64,000 nucleotides of DNA. It comes from Paraburkholderia antibiotica. Its GTDB lineage: Bacteria; Pseudomonadota; Gammaproteobacteria; Burkholderiales; Burkholderiaceae. The position numbers were made by a program, and so were the translations under genes. The first letter of the stretch is position 1, and each line of letters opens with the position of its first letter. The DNA is taken from contig NZ_JABBFZ010000020.1 of assembly GCF_012927125.1 (NCBI RefSeq), forward strand, positions 62,001 to 126,000. Direction: 5' to 3'. Under the pieces are notes generated by a model that was not told where the DNA came from, did no database searches, and saw nothing but the letters and a program-made list of their open reading frames with translations. Below are positions 34,117 to 42,827 of the stretch, piece by piece.

Positions 34117-34698
34117 TTATTGAGCGATGCGCATTATTCTCTCGAAACGGTCACTCACTCCGTATTTTTTTTCAGGATCACTGTCATAGATACAAATAAT
34201 GCGCTCATGACAGACCCATAAAAATGGTTCGCGAACTACTATCGAATAGTTCGGCTTTCTTCCGAACCATTTTTCAAGCTTGGTCTCATCGACGGGATCA
34301 TGAACATGGTCTTTATCTTTTCCCTTTGGCCATTTGTAAGGAACGGACACAACCAAAGTATTGGCCATCTGCAAAAGCCTTTGAGCAAAAGAACCTGCGT
34401 CAGGAACATGCTCCAGGACCTGCAGACAGGTTAATACATCAAAGTGCATTGTCAGTTGAACATCAAAAATATTTCCTTTGATGCCCACAACATCCTCAGA
34501 TTGATAAGGTTTCTCCAGATCAATCGAGTAACGACCGGGAATCCAGTCAAACCATTCCAGATACGGACAATTACCAGAACCAACATCCAACAGGGAACTT
34601 GCATCGCGCCCTATCGTTCTGATCATATAGTCGACATAGCGGTAATACAGCAGGTCAGAACGGTCCGACCAATAGGATCCTGAAGAAAAATTGTTCAT
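34117..34698 (-). CDS. Class I SAM-dependent methyltransferase
   Basis: A 193-residue methyltransferase. Motif I is LLDVGSGNCPYLEWF (about residues 37-51), then SIDLEKP (acidic motif II), and FDVLTCLQVLEHVPDAGSF resembles motif IV with the usual LEHV. It probably methylates a sugar or a polymer end. The codon usage is clearly AT-rich compared with wcb genes. It stands alone between two non-coding gaps. An aromatic N-terminus (SYWSDRSDLLYYRYVDYM) is typical of such capsule methyltransferases. Confidence 0.85.
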   Translation of the reverse strand: MNNFSSGSYWSDRSDLLYYRYVDYMIRTIGRDASSLLDVGSGNCPYLEWFDWIPGRYSIDLEKPYQSEDVVGIKGNIFDVQLTMHFDVLTCLQVLEHVPDAGSFAQRLLQMANTLVVSVPYKWPKGKDKDHVHDPVDETKLEKWFGRKPNYSIVVREPFLWVCHERIICIYDSDPEKKYGVSDRFERIMRIAQ

Positions 34699-35071
34699 CT
34701 CATCGTCACTCTGATATCAAATATCACCGACAAAGCCGATACCCCGAAGTTGCAAACACTTTCGAAGATGCGCCCATCAATTGTGGGGAACGTCACCTTT
34801 CCTTCTCGCCACACCGGGATCGGCCATGAACCAACCGCTTATTGAGCTCCATCGCCAAGACAATGGAGCCCATTTCCAGAAGTAATCTCCCGCAAAATCC
34901 GCTGCCACGCGTCGAACTTGCGAACTGCCCGAACCTCGTTCCTGTTCCCGACCTATCTCACTAATTCCCGTTGCCGGCTGCAACGATCGAATCCAGGCAA
35001 GTCCACCGGCAAACCAGTGACTCACCTGATCTGATCAAATTAATTTTTTATGACAAAAATAATTTAAAAAA
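34699..35071. other. Intergenic region, no gene supported
   Basis: A 373-bp gap. Near 35039-35072 it is strongly AT-rich (TTTTTTATGACAAAAATAATTT), next to the stop of the tandem GT2 gene; part of this may terminate transcription. The single open frame here (34777-35025) shows no similarity and is not called. Confidence 0.35.
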
Positions 35072-37177
35072 TTATCCTTCCAGCAACCCTCTAATACGGG
35101 CCTGATCGCGAACAGGAAATAAGGCGAAATCAATATGCCGACCGAACTCGATAAGCTTATTTTTCATCTGATCGAGAAACTCTCCCCGCAAATTCTCATC
35201 AAGTCGATCATGAGTGTACCATAACGATCTGATTTTATTGACAAATATCTTTTTGATTTCGCCATCACTAAAACCGTAGCTCGAAAAATAATCAAGCATC
35301 TTATCCAGGCAATGAATAATATCAAAACCACGCGTACCGGTTCTTATATGTGTGGTCGAATTCGGCCTGTTGTAGATGTAGTGATAAAAAGCTCCATTTA
35401 CCACGCCGGTCTTGCTGCTAAGCAGATGTGCCGCGGTGGAAAAACACAGATCTTCAGCCACATACACGCTCGGAAAAAAAATTCCGCAGCCCTTGATAAG
35501 ACTGGCCCTATAAATTCTGTTCCAGATATTGGAAAAGAACCCGCTTTCCAGAGAGGCGAGCCGATCTTTCTCGTCGTTGAATTGCTTGTAATTGATGCCA
35601 AAAACCCTGACATTCCCATCTTCGTGCCGGGTGAAATGTGACGACGATACGATGTCCAGATCGAATTCTTTCGCCGCGGCAAATAACGAATCGAACATTT
35701 TCTCTTCGACCCAATCGTCCGAATCAACAAAGCCGATATACTTCCCGGTCGCCTTTGCCAGGCCGATATTACGTGCCACGCCAGGCGCACCGCTCGACCT
35801 ATTACAGTCGATAACGACGACTCGATTATCAGCACAAGCGAATCTATTTATGAAACCCGAGGTTCCATCTTCCGATCCGTCATTTATGACAATAATCTCA
35901 ATGTTTTTATTCGTCTGATCGGCAATACTTTTCAGGCATTTATCGATGCTTCCTTCAACATTATGTGCCGGCACGATTACAGATATATCCGCGCGACCTC
36001 CGCCATTCAATACCGTCGCGAGCTCCTGCTTCGAAGCCTCGATCTGTTGCTCATAAGTTCGAATATGGTCGTTATGCCTTTTAAGCCAATATTCGCCAAC
36101 CATCTCCTTGCTCAAATCAGCAACATGATATTTTCCAATAAACCCTGCCATGCACAGCTTAAATCTGTCCTTCAGATCATCGCGAAGAAATCTACTGTTA
36201 TATTCAAAATCACCCAGTATCTTTTTAATCACATACTGGAAATACTGATGCAGCGCACCCGCTTCCGTCAGGCCGGACATGATAGTTTCATAAGACCTGA
36301 ACAGATCAAATGCCCCCTCGCCCTTTCGCCGATCAATGGTCGAGCCGGGCCGATCGAACAGATAGTGATAGAACTTCCCGTCAACGCTGACCACCTTATT
36401 GGCAGACATAAGCGCCTTGAATGCAAACGGCACATCCGCGGATGTGCGGGTTTCCGCAAATCTTATTTTGTTTTTTACAACAAATTCTCTTTTATAAATT
36501 CTGAACCAGACTATTGGAAAATGCGCACTCAGGAATAAATTATTCCTGTCCTCCTGGGTCCGACATGTCGACTCGTTATATTTCGTCTCAACGATCTCCG
36601 CGGTTCCATCTGATTTTTCGCGGATGAATCCGTTGCAGCTTGCGATATCTGCATTTTCATTCTGGGCTTTCAGGTAGAGAGAATTCAGCATTCCCTCGTC
36701 AATCCAGTCGTCCGCATCCACGAATGCGATGTACTCGCCAGTAGCGCGAGCCAAGGCCTGATTCCTGGGTGTTCCGGAATTTCCACTGGCTTTGCTATTT
36801 GATATAACGATGATTCTTTTGTCATCCTTCGCAAAACCTTCAAGCATATTCCGTGTGTTATCAGTCGAACCGTCGTCGACCAATATAATCTCGATATCCT
36901 TGAGGGTTTGGCTGCCAATGCTCGACACGCATTTTTCTATGTACGCTTCCACGTTGTGGCACGGCACGATGACGCTAATGCGTGGGCGCTTCTGGTCGGC
37001 AGCGCCCCCTTTCAGAATATTCAATTTCTTCTTGCACATTGAAATATTCAATGTGGTTATGTGAGACAGGCGCGGATATCTCACATTAAATTCAAAATAT
37101 TTTTCCAGCGCTTTATTGTATTGGCCATTCACATAATACTGATTAGCCAGTTTCATTGACGATTTTTCATCAAACAT
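35072..37177 (-). CDS. Glycosyltransferase with two tandem GT2 domains
   Basis: A 701-residue protein with two similar GT-A domains. Domain 1 (about residues 64-270) has ISVIVPCHNVEAYIEKC, VDDGSTDNT and FVDADDWID; domain 2 (about residues 385-600) has ISVIVPAHNVEGSIDKC, INDGSEDGT and FVDSDDWVEE. Both keep an intact DxD metal site, so both may be active, as in bifunctional capsule or hyaluronan-type polymerases that add alternating sugars. There is a TPR-like N-terminus and no membrane segment. ATG 37177 has GAGGTG upstream; ATG 37189 overlaps the previous stop. Its base composition is AT-rich. Confidence 0.88.
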   Translation of the reverse strand: MFDEKSSMKLANQYYVNGQYNKALEKYFEFNVRYPRLSHITTLNISMCKKKLNILKGGAADQKRPRISVIVPCHNVEAYIEKCVSSIGSQTLKDIEIILVDDGSTDNTRNMLEGFAKDDKRIIVISNSKASGNSGTPRNQALARATGEYIAFVDADDWIDEGMLNSLYLKAQNENADIASCNGFIREKSDGTAEIVETKYNESTCRTQEDRNNLFLSAHFPIVWFRIYKREFVVKNKIRFAETRTSADVPFAFKALMSANKVVSVDGKFYHYLFDRPGSTIDRRKGEGAFDLFRSYETIMSGLTEAGALHQYFQYVIKKILGDFEYNSRFLRDDLKDRFKLCMAGFIGKYHVADLSKEMVGEYWLKRHNDHIRTYEQQIEASKQELATVLNGGGRADISVIVPAHNVEGSIDKCLKSIADQTNKNIEIIVINDGSEDGTSGFINRFACADNRVVVIDCNRSSGAPGVARNIGLAKATGKYIGFVDSDDWVEEKMFDSLFAAAKEFDLDIVSSSHFTRHEDGNVRVFGINYKQFNDEKDRLASLESGFFSNIWNRIYRASLIKGCGIFFPSVYVAEDLCFSTAAHLLSSKTGVVNGAFYHYIYNRPNSTTHIRTGTRGFDIIHCLDKMLDYFSSYGFSDGEIKKIFVNKIRSLWYTHDRLDENLRGEFLDQMKNKLIEFGRHIDFALFPVRDQARIRGLLEG

Positions 37178-37185
37178 CGAACACC

Positions 37186-40100
37186 TCATTTCTTATCTTT
37201 TGAGTCGCTGGCCATCAGCTCGTTTAGCCGCGCCTTCAGGTCCTGCAATTCCCGCATCAGCGTAAGCGGATGAGCATTAGCGAACTTTTCGCTCATATAG
37301 GCGATATTGGCTCGACGCAACAGCGGCGAGTCGCTCATCCACTCTTCCTTCTGTTCATAAATCCGCAACACGCGATAACCGAATGACTGGAGGAGGCGGT
37401 CGATTTCGGCAAAATAGGTTTGCTGCGTTCCCGAGACGTTGAAGCCGACCTCGATGTACAAAATGTCGACACTCTGGGTAGCCAGTAGCTGACGGGCGCT
37501 GGCGAGTACATCCAGTTCCTTGCCCTCGACGTCGATCTTGAGCAGATTGATCTTGCCGTCTGTAAAAATCGACTTTTGAGCATCGAGACCGACGCAATCC
37601 ACGACGAAAATATCGCTGGGACCATTCTTGATTTGAACGTCATTCGACAGCGCCTTCGTCATGCTCCCCGCTTTGACTAGCTGGTTCGCCTCGTTCGACT
37701 CGCTTACCGCCAGGTTGTAGGTGTGCACAACCGAACCGCTTGAGCCGGCCAGGTTGGTGAGCAACTGTTCGTAGCTCACGGGATTCGGCTCGAACAAATG
37801 CGCTTCGTGAATGCGGAATTTTTTCGCCATCCGCTTGATCTTCAGGAAGACGCCGCCGACATACGCTCCAACGTCGACGTAAACAATCGCCTTCCCGGTG
37901 AAAAACATTTCCAGGTCGACGATCAAATCATCGATATCATCATCGCCTTTATTTTTTCTTGCAGAAATCTGGTTTCTGGTTCTCAGTGCCGTCTTCTCGG
38001 CTTCCAGCTTCGTCTGCGTCTGCTTCAACTCGTCGATTTTCCGCGCGCGCTCTTCCGCCAGCTTCGCCGCTTCAGCCTGGCGTCCCGCCAATGCCGACTT
38101 CTCGGTCTCCAGCTTCGTCTGCGTCTGCTTCAACTCGTCGATTTTCCGCGCACGCTCTTCCGCCAGCTTCGTCGCTTCGGCCTGGCGTCCCGCCAATGCC
38201 GACTTCTCGGTCTCCAGCGTCGCGTGCGCCTGCTTCAGCTCTTCGATTTTCCGTGCACGCTCTTCCGCCAGCTTCGCCGCTTCGGCCTGGCGCCCCGCCA
38301 ATGCCGATTTCTCGGCATCCAGCTTTGCGTGCGCCTGCTTCACCCCGTCGATCTCTTTCGCGTGCTCCTCGGCCAGTTTCGTCGTGTCGGCCTGGCGCGC
38401 CGCCAGCGCAGACTTCTCGTTCTCCAGCTTCGTTTGCGCCTGCTTCAACTCGTCGATTTTCCGTGCACGCTCTTCCGCCAGCTTCGCCGCTTCGGCCTGG
38501 CGCCCCGCCAATGCCGACTTCTCGGCATCCAGTTTCGCCTGCGCCTCTTTCAACTCATCGATTTTCCGTGCACGCTCTTCCGCCAGCTTCGCCGCTTCGG
38601 CCTGGCGCCCCGCCAATGCCGACTTCTCGGTCTCCAGCTTCGCCTGCGCCTGCTTCAATCCGTCGATCTCTTTCGCGCGCTCTTCCGCCAGCTTCGCCGT
38701 TTCAGCCTGACGTTCCGCCAGCGCCGACTTCTCGGCCTCCAGCTTCCCCTGCACCTGCTTCAACGCGCCGATCTCCCGCACGCGCTCCTCGGCCAGTTTC
38801 GCCGTGTCGGCTTGCCATCCTGCCAACGCCGACTTGTCGGTCTCCAGCTTCGCCTGCATCTGCTTCAACGCATCGATCTCTCTCGCGCGCTCGTCTGCCA
38901 GCTTTGCCGTGTCGGCCTGGCGCGCCGCCAATGCCGAGTTCTCGGTTTCCAGCCGCGCCTGCGCCTGCTTCAACCCGTCGATCGCCTGCGCGCGCTCCTC
39001 GGCCAGCTTCTCCGTCTCGACCTGCTGCTCCGACAATGCCGACTTCTCGACCTCCAGTTGCGCCTGCGCGTGCTTCAACCCATCGATCTCCTGCGCACGC
39101 TCGTCCGCCAGATCCACCGTCTCGGCGAGACGCTCCGCCAATGCAGACTTCTCGGCGTCCAACCACGCCAGCGCCTGCTTCAACCCGTCGATCTCCTGCG
39201 CGCGCTCGTCGGCCAGACTCGCCGTGCCGGCCTGGCGCGCCGCCAATACCGACTTCTCGGCTTCCAGCCGCGCCTGCGTCTGTTTCAACTCGTCGATTTT
39301 CCGCGCGCGCTCTTCCGCCAGCCTCACCGTGTCGGCCTGCCACCTTGCCAGTGTCGACTTCTCGGCTTCCAGCTTCGCCCGCACCTTCTTCAACCCGTCG
39401 ATCTCACGCGCGCGTTCCGCTGCCAGCTTCGCCTGAGCATCTCGCGCTTTCTCCAGGTTGGTCAGTTTCGTCGCCATCGCGGCGCGGCTCTCGGAGAATC
39501 CCGTTTTCTGCTTCGCGTCACGCTGACGGGCGTTCTTGGCCTCATAACGCAGGCGGCCAGCCTGGCGAGCCTCGGAATCGCTGAATGAGGTATCTGGCGG
39601 CAAAATGTCCAGCATCGCCTCCGCCTCCACAACATCGCCGGCGTCATGCAGCTTGAAGGCGAGCCATTTCAGCCGGTATGGCTTCGGATCGAGCGCGTGC
39701 GCACGCCGTGCCGCCTCGGCCGCCTTGACGCGATCGCTGCTCGCCAGATGCCTCGCCAAGGCCGTGTAGGCATTCGCGCGCATAGCCGGAGAAACGACAA
39801 CGCCCACCAGCAACTTCTCGACGGCGTCGAGCCCACCTTCGTTGTACGCCGCGATGACCTTGTCGAAACCTTTTCCGCCCAGCAACCTGGGAGGCGTCTG
39901 CCGGCTCGATGTCCACCAGATTTTTCCCAGCTTGCCGGGCACCGACAGTAGGGAACCCGGCGAATCCACGCTCCGGATCAGGATATTTCCCAGTTTGGCC
40001 GTCAGCGAGTTTTGCGCTTCGAGCTGGTAGATTTTCTTTTGCGTTTCCACCAAGGCCTGGAAGCGGTGGCTTTCAGCGAGAACATCAGGCAATTCGTCAT

Positions 40101-40296
40101 CCACCCAACCCTTCGCCAGTGCAATGTCACCAGGCGAAGCCGAACGTCCGGCGTTTTCGAGCTCTTCGTTACGCAGGTAGTACTGCTCCAGTTCTTCCTG
40201 GACTCGATGGAGTTCAAGAAGCAACTGGTTGTTCTCCTCACCCATTTCTTTGAGGTGGGACTCAAGACCGGCCTGATTGTTCTGGTTTGTCGTCAT
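37186..40296 (-). CDS. FkbM family methyltransferase with long tandem coiled-coil region
   Basis: A 1036-residue three-part protein. Residues 1-50 are a coiled coil (HRVQEELEQYYLRNEELE) of the sort found in polysaccharide-assembly proteins; residues 150-260 look TPR-like helical. Residues 309-763 are thirteen 35-residue repeats with consensus LEAEKSALAGRQAEAAKLAE plus ERARKIDELKQAQAK, a five-heptad coiled coil about 65 nm long if continuous. Residues about 790-1000 form an FkbM SAM methyltransferase (VYVDVGAYVGGVF; LFEPNPVSYEQL; LLKIDVEGKELDVLAS). It probably methylates a sugar at the polymer end, with the coiled coil acting as a spacer or molecular ruler, as in WbdD; that is inference. Confidence 0.87.
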   Translation of the reverse strand: MTTNQNNQAGLESHLKEMGEENNQLLLELHRVQEELEQYYLRNEELENAGRSASPGDIALAKGWVDDELPDVLAESHRFQALVETQKKIYQLEAQNSLTAKLGNILIRSVDSPGSLLSVPGKLGKIWWTSSRQTPPRLLGGKGFDKVIAAYNEGGLDAVEKLLVGVVVSPAMRANAYTALARHLASSDRVKAAEAARRAHALDPKPYRLKWLAFKLHDAGDVVEAEAMLDILPPDTSFSDSEARQAGRLRYEAKNARQRDAKQKTGFSESRAAMATKLTNLEKARDAQAKLAAERAREIDGLKKVRAKLEAEKSTLARWQADTVRLAEERARKIDELKQTQARLEAEKSVLAARQAGTASLADERAQEIDGLKQALAWLDAEKSALAERLAETVDLADERAQEIDGLKHAQAQLEVEKSALSEQQVETEKLAEERAQAIDGLKQAQARLETENSALAARQADTAKLADERAREIDALKQMQAKLETDKSALAGWQADTAKLAEERVREIGALKQVQGKLEAEKSALAERQAETAKLAEERAKEIDGLKQAQAKLETEKSALAGRQAEAAKLAEERARKIDELKEAQAKLDAEKSALAGRQAEAAKLAEERARKIDELKQAQTKLENEKSALAARQADTTKLAEEHAKEIDGVKQAHAKLDAEKSALAGRQAEAAKLAEERARKIEELKQAHATLETEKSALAGRQAEATKLAEERARKIDELKQTQTKLETEKSALAGRQAEAAKLAEERARKIDELKQTQTKLEAEKTALRTRNQISARKNKGDDDIDDLIVDLEMFFTGKAIVYVDVGAYVGGVFLKIKRMAKKFRIHEAHLFEPNPVSYEQLLTNLAGSSGSVVHTYNLAVSESNEANQLVKAGSMTKALSNDVQIKNGPSDIFVVDCVGLDAQKSIFTDGKINLLKIDVEGKELDVLASARQLLATQSVDILYIEVGFNVSGTQQTYFAEIDRLLQSFGYRVLRIYEQKEEWMSDSPLLRRANIAYMSEKFANAHPLTLMRELQDLKARLNELMASDSKDKK
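38008..39372 (-). repeat. Thirteen 105-bp in-frame tandem repeats
   Basis: The period is exactly 105 bp (35 codons, five heptads). Copy starts on the minus strand fall at 39372, 39267 and so on down to 38112, and a partial fourteenth copy follows from 38007. Copies 7-13 are more alike than copies 1-6, suggesting recent amplification at the 3' end. The copy number is expected to vary between strains and to be prone to assembly error. Confidence 0.93.
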
Positions 40297-40301
40297 TGGG
40301 T

Positions 40302-41561
40302 TTATTTCCAGATGCCTCGGGTATCGATAAGAACTTGCCTGCTATTGAGCTCGGGTTTCACTTCTTTGAATTCAACATGATCGACGAGCAAAACGAGTAT
40401 GTGCGCATCGGCAATCGCCTCGTCCACCGTTAATAGTTGTGGCCGCGCGCCAATCAGGTCATCGGGCAGTTGCGAAAGATTCGGCTCGACGACCGCCACC
40501 TTCTGCTCGTAGCGTCTGGCCAGTACACGAACGATTTGCAGTGCGGGACTTTCACGCAGGTCGTCGATATTCGCCTTATAGGTGATGCCCAGACAGGCGA
40601 TGCGAATCTCTTCGAATGCGATGCCCATTCTGGTCAGCCGGGTAATCGCCTGCTCGACTTTCTGCACGACCCAGGCTGGCTTCGCATCATTGACTTCACG
40701 TGCGGCACGGATCAGCTTCGTCTTCTCCGGTGCGCTATGCACGATGAACCACGGGTCGACGGCAATGCAATGTCCTCCCACTCCACAACCCGGTTGCAGA
40801 ATGTTCACGCGCGGGTGCCGGTTCGCGAGGCGAATCAGTTCCCAGACGTCGATACCCTGCTCGTCGCAGATCATCGACAGTTCATTGGCAAAGCCAATAT
40901 TGACGTCGCGAAAACTGTTCTCGGCCAGCTTGCACATTTCCGCCGCGCGCACCTGCGTGACCACGCATTCGCCCTGCACGAACGATTTATAAAGCGCCAC
41001 GGCTGCAGCCGAACACTTCTGCGTCATCCCGCCGATCACGCGATCGTTCGCCACCAGCTCATGCACGATGCGACCAGGCAGCACGCGTTCGGGGCAGTAG
41101 GCAATGCGGATATCGGATTCGTTTCCGGCCTGCTGCGGGAACGTGAGATCCGGCCGGAGTTCGGCCAGCCATTGCGCGAGTTTCTCCGTCGTGCCAACCG
41201 GTGAGGTCGATTCCAGAATGACCAGATTGCCCTTGGTCAACACAGGCGCGATCGATTTCGCCGCAGCCTCGATGCAGCCCACATCGGGCTTCTGCTCTTC
41301 GGTCAAGGGCGTCGGCACTGCAATGACGAAAGCATCGGCGGGCTCGGGCTGCATCGTCGCGCGCAGATAACCGGCGCCCACTGCCGCCTGAACAAGAATG
41401 TCGAGCTCGGGTTCGACGATGTGAATATTGCCCCGATTGATCGTATCGACGACATGCTGCGATACATCCACCCCGATCACACGCAGTTTGCGCGACGCGA
41501 ACAGCGTGGCAGTCGGCAAGCCGATATAGCCGAGACCAATGATTGAAATTCTATTTAACAT
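40302..41561 (-). CDS. wecC: UDP-N-acetyl-D-mannosamine dehydrogenase
   Basis: A 419-residue nucleotide-sugar dehydrogenase. IIGLGYIGLPTATLFA is the NAD site, ESTSPVGTTEKLA the linker, and GCGVGGHCIAVDPWF holds the catalytic Cys (about residue 258). The C-terminal LGITYKANIDDLRESPA is standard. It converts UDP-ManNAc to UDP-ManNAcA. WecC needs UDP-ManNAc from WecB, and only a 3' fragment resembling wecB precedes it. If that is right, UDP-ManNAc must come from a copy elsewhere. Its ATG overlaps the stop of that fragment. Confidence 0.9.
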   Translation of the reverse strand: MLNRISIIGLGYIGLPTATLFASRKLRVIGVDVSQHVVDTINRGNIHIVEPELDILVQAAVGAGYLRATMQPEPADAFVIAVPTPLTEEQKPDVGCIEAAAKSIAPVLTKGNLVILESTSPVGTTEKLAQWLAELRPDLTFPQQAGNESDIRIAYCPERVLPGRIVHELVANDRVIGGMTQKCSAAAVALYKSFVQGECVVTQVRAAEMCKLAENSFRDVNIGFANELSMICDEQGIDVWELIRLANRHPRVNILQPGCGVGGHCIAVDPWFIVHSAPEKTKLIRAAREVNDAKPAWVVQKVEQAITRLTRMGIAFEEIRIACLGITYKANIDDLRESPALQIVRVLARRYEQKVAVVEPNLSQLPDDLIGARPQLLTVDEAIADAHILVLLVDHVEFKEVKPELNSRQVLIDTRGIWK

Positions 41562-41648
41562 GCATTCACCACAATGTCGCGAATACGCTGGGCGGACTTG
41601 CCGCTTCCATCGAGATTCGCTGCCTCCGACAGGGTTGAGTACGCAATC
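41555..41648 (-). pseudogene. Remnant of a gene 3' end, probably wecB
   Basis: The minus-strand frame reads LSEAANLDGSGKSAQRIRDI and ends VVNAC then TAA, with that stop overlapping the wecC start codon (ATG and TAA share bases 41557-41561). The pattern LS-x-A-x-N-x-DG-x-G-x-A-x-RI matches the C-terminus of non-hydrolysing UDP-GlcNAc 2-epimerases (NPYGDG..A..RI in WecB). No start or upstream domains exist; the sequence continues straight into the kpsE-like gene. It looks like the last 30 codons of a gene lost by deletion. A different capsule enzyme's end is possible. Confidence 0.5.
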
Positions 41649-42827
41649 TCAATCCACGTGATCCAGGATGATCCCTTCCAGCAATTTCACTACGCCAATC
41701 AACGCAAGCGCGATCAGCAAGGTCACCAACACGTTGTAGAAACGAGTCGGCTCCATCGGATAGCTCGGCGTAGTTGGCGCTTGCAGAATCGACACCATCT
41801 TGAGCATGCGTGCAGCGTTCATCCGGCCCTGCTCCAATGCCGAGAGTGCCGTCTTGTACAGATCCTGCGCAAAGCTGACCTGCATTTGCAGACGCTGAAA
41901 TTCCTCGACGGTGTAGTTGAGCGTTTTTCTCGACGGCGAAGCCAGTTCGGCCCGCTTCTGCACAATCTGCGCCTCCAGCGCGCTCAGATTCTTTCTGAGC
42001 ATCACGATGGTGGGCTGATCCTTATTCAGCGTCGCGGGCAAGGATGCGAGCTGCGTTTGAACGTCCGTTTTCTGTGCTTCGAGCTTGTCGATCAGTGCAT
42101 TCAGGCTTTCGGCGGTGGCTTGCGGCGCAACCAGACCCTGTCGATTCTGAAAGTCGAGCAGGTTTTTCGTCGAGTCCAGAAGGCGGTCGTGCGCGTACGT
42201 CACCTGCTTCGTCAGGAAATCGACCTGCGATTGCGCAAGCTGATGGCCGATCAGGTTCATATGCGCTTCGCCCTCGCGAATCATGAAATCCACGATCGCC
42301 CGCGCGGTTTTGGGGTCGTAGGCCTGAACCTTGATATCCAGCACGCCGTTGTAATCGTCGTAGCTAACGTCGACGCGAGACAGCCAGTAGCTGTAAAACC
42401 ACTCGAACGGCGCATTCCTGAGCCACATGCGCGAGATGGGATCTCTGTGCCAATTGCTGTAATGGGAGCGCAGATCGAAAGCGGCATCGAGTTTGTTGAG
42501 CATATCGGCCGACAGCAGATATTCGCTCAGCAGAAGCTGATCGCTGCTATTGGGGTTGCCCACTCCCGCGATACTCGCAAGGCCCGCGGGCACGCCCACA
42601 CTCGGACCGCTCACCTGGTCCGTTCTCTGCAGAACGACGACCGCATCCGACACGTAACGGTCGGAAGCAAAGAACAGCCAGTACGGTACGGACAGAATCG
42701 CGAAGACGACGATCAGCCGAACGATGAGGCGAAAGATCCTGATCGAAAGCAGTTCTTTTTTCCACTTTCCATAAAAGCCCGCCACGCGGTTCGCCAGACC
42801 TGCGTTAGTTACCGATGCATCGCTCAT
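41649..42827 (-). CDS. KpsE/Wzc-like capsule export inner-membrane protein
   Basis: A 392-residue polysaccharide co-polymerase/export adaptor. A membrane segment lies near residues 32-53 (LIVRLIVVFAILSVPYWLFF), then a large periplasmic domain with YVSDAVVVLQR near residue 60 and coiled-coil stretches (residues 200-310), and a second membrane segment near the C-terminus (FYNVLVTLLIALALIGVVKL). This is the KpsE/CtrB/BexC topology, bridging the ABC transporter and outer-membrane channel. ATGA overlap couples it to the ATPase gene. Confidence 0.88.
   Translation of the reverse strand: MSDASVTNAGLANRVAGFYGKWKKELLSIRIFRLIVRLIVVFAILSVPYWLFFASDRYVSDAVVVLQRTDQVSGPSVGVPAGLASIAGVGNPNSSDQLLLSEYLLSADMLNKLDAAFDLRSHYSNWHRDPISRMWLRNAPFEWFYSYWLSRVDVSYDDYNGVLDIKVQAYDPKTARAIVDFMIREGEAHMNLIGHQLAQSQVDFLTKQVTYAHDRLLDSTKNLLDFQNRQGLVAPQATAESLNALIDKLEAQKTDVQTQLASLPATLNKDQPTIVMLRKNLSALEAQIVQKRAELASPSRKTLNYTVEEFQRLQMQVSFAQDLYKTALSALEQGRMNAARMLKMVSILQAPTTPSYPMEPTRFYNVLVTLLIALALIGVVKLLEGIILDHVD

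Noticed and set aside
34777..35025. 82-codon minus-strand frame
   Set aside because: No ribosome site or similarity; lies in a gap between two AT-rich genes.
38008..39372. Possible CRISPR array
   Set aside because: The 105-bp units are contiguous, without spacers, in frame, and coding.
37798..39588. Plus-strand repetitive open frame over the 105-bp repeats
   Set aside because: A mirror of the coiled-coil coding repeats; any frame is open because the repeat unit has no stops. The minus frame carries heptads and a methyltransferase domain.
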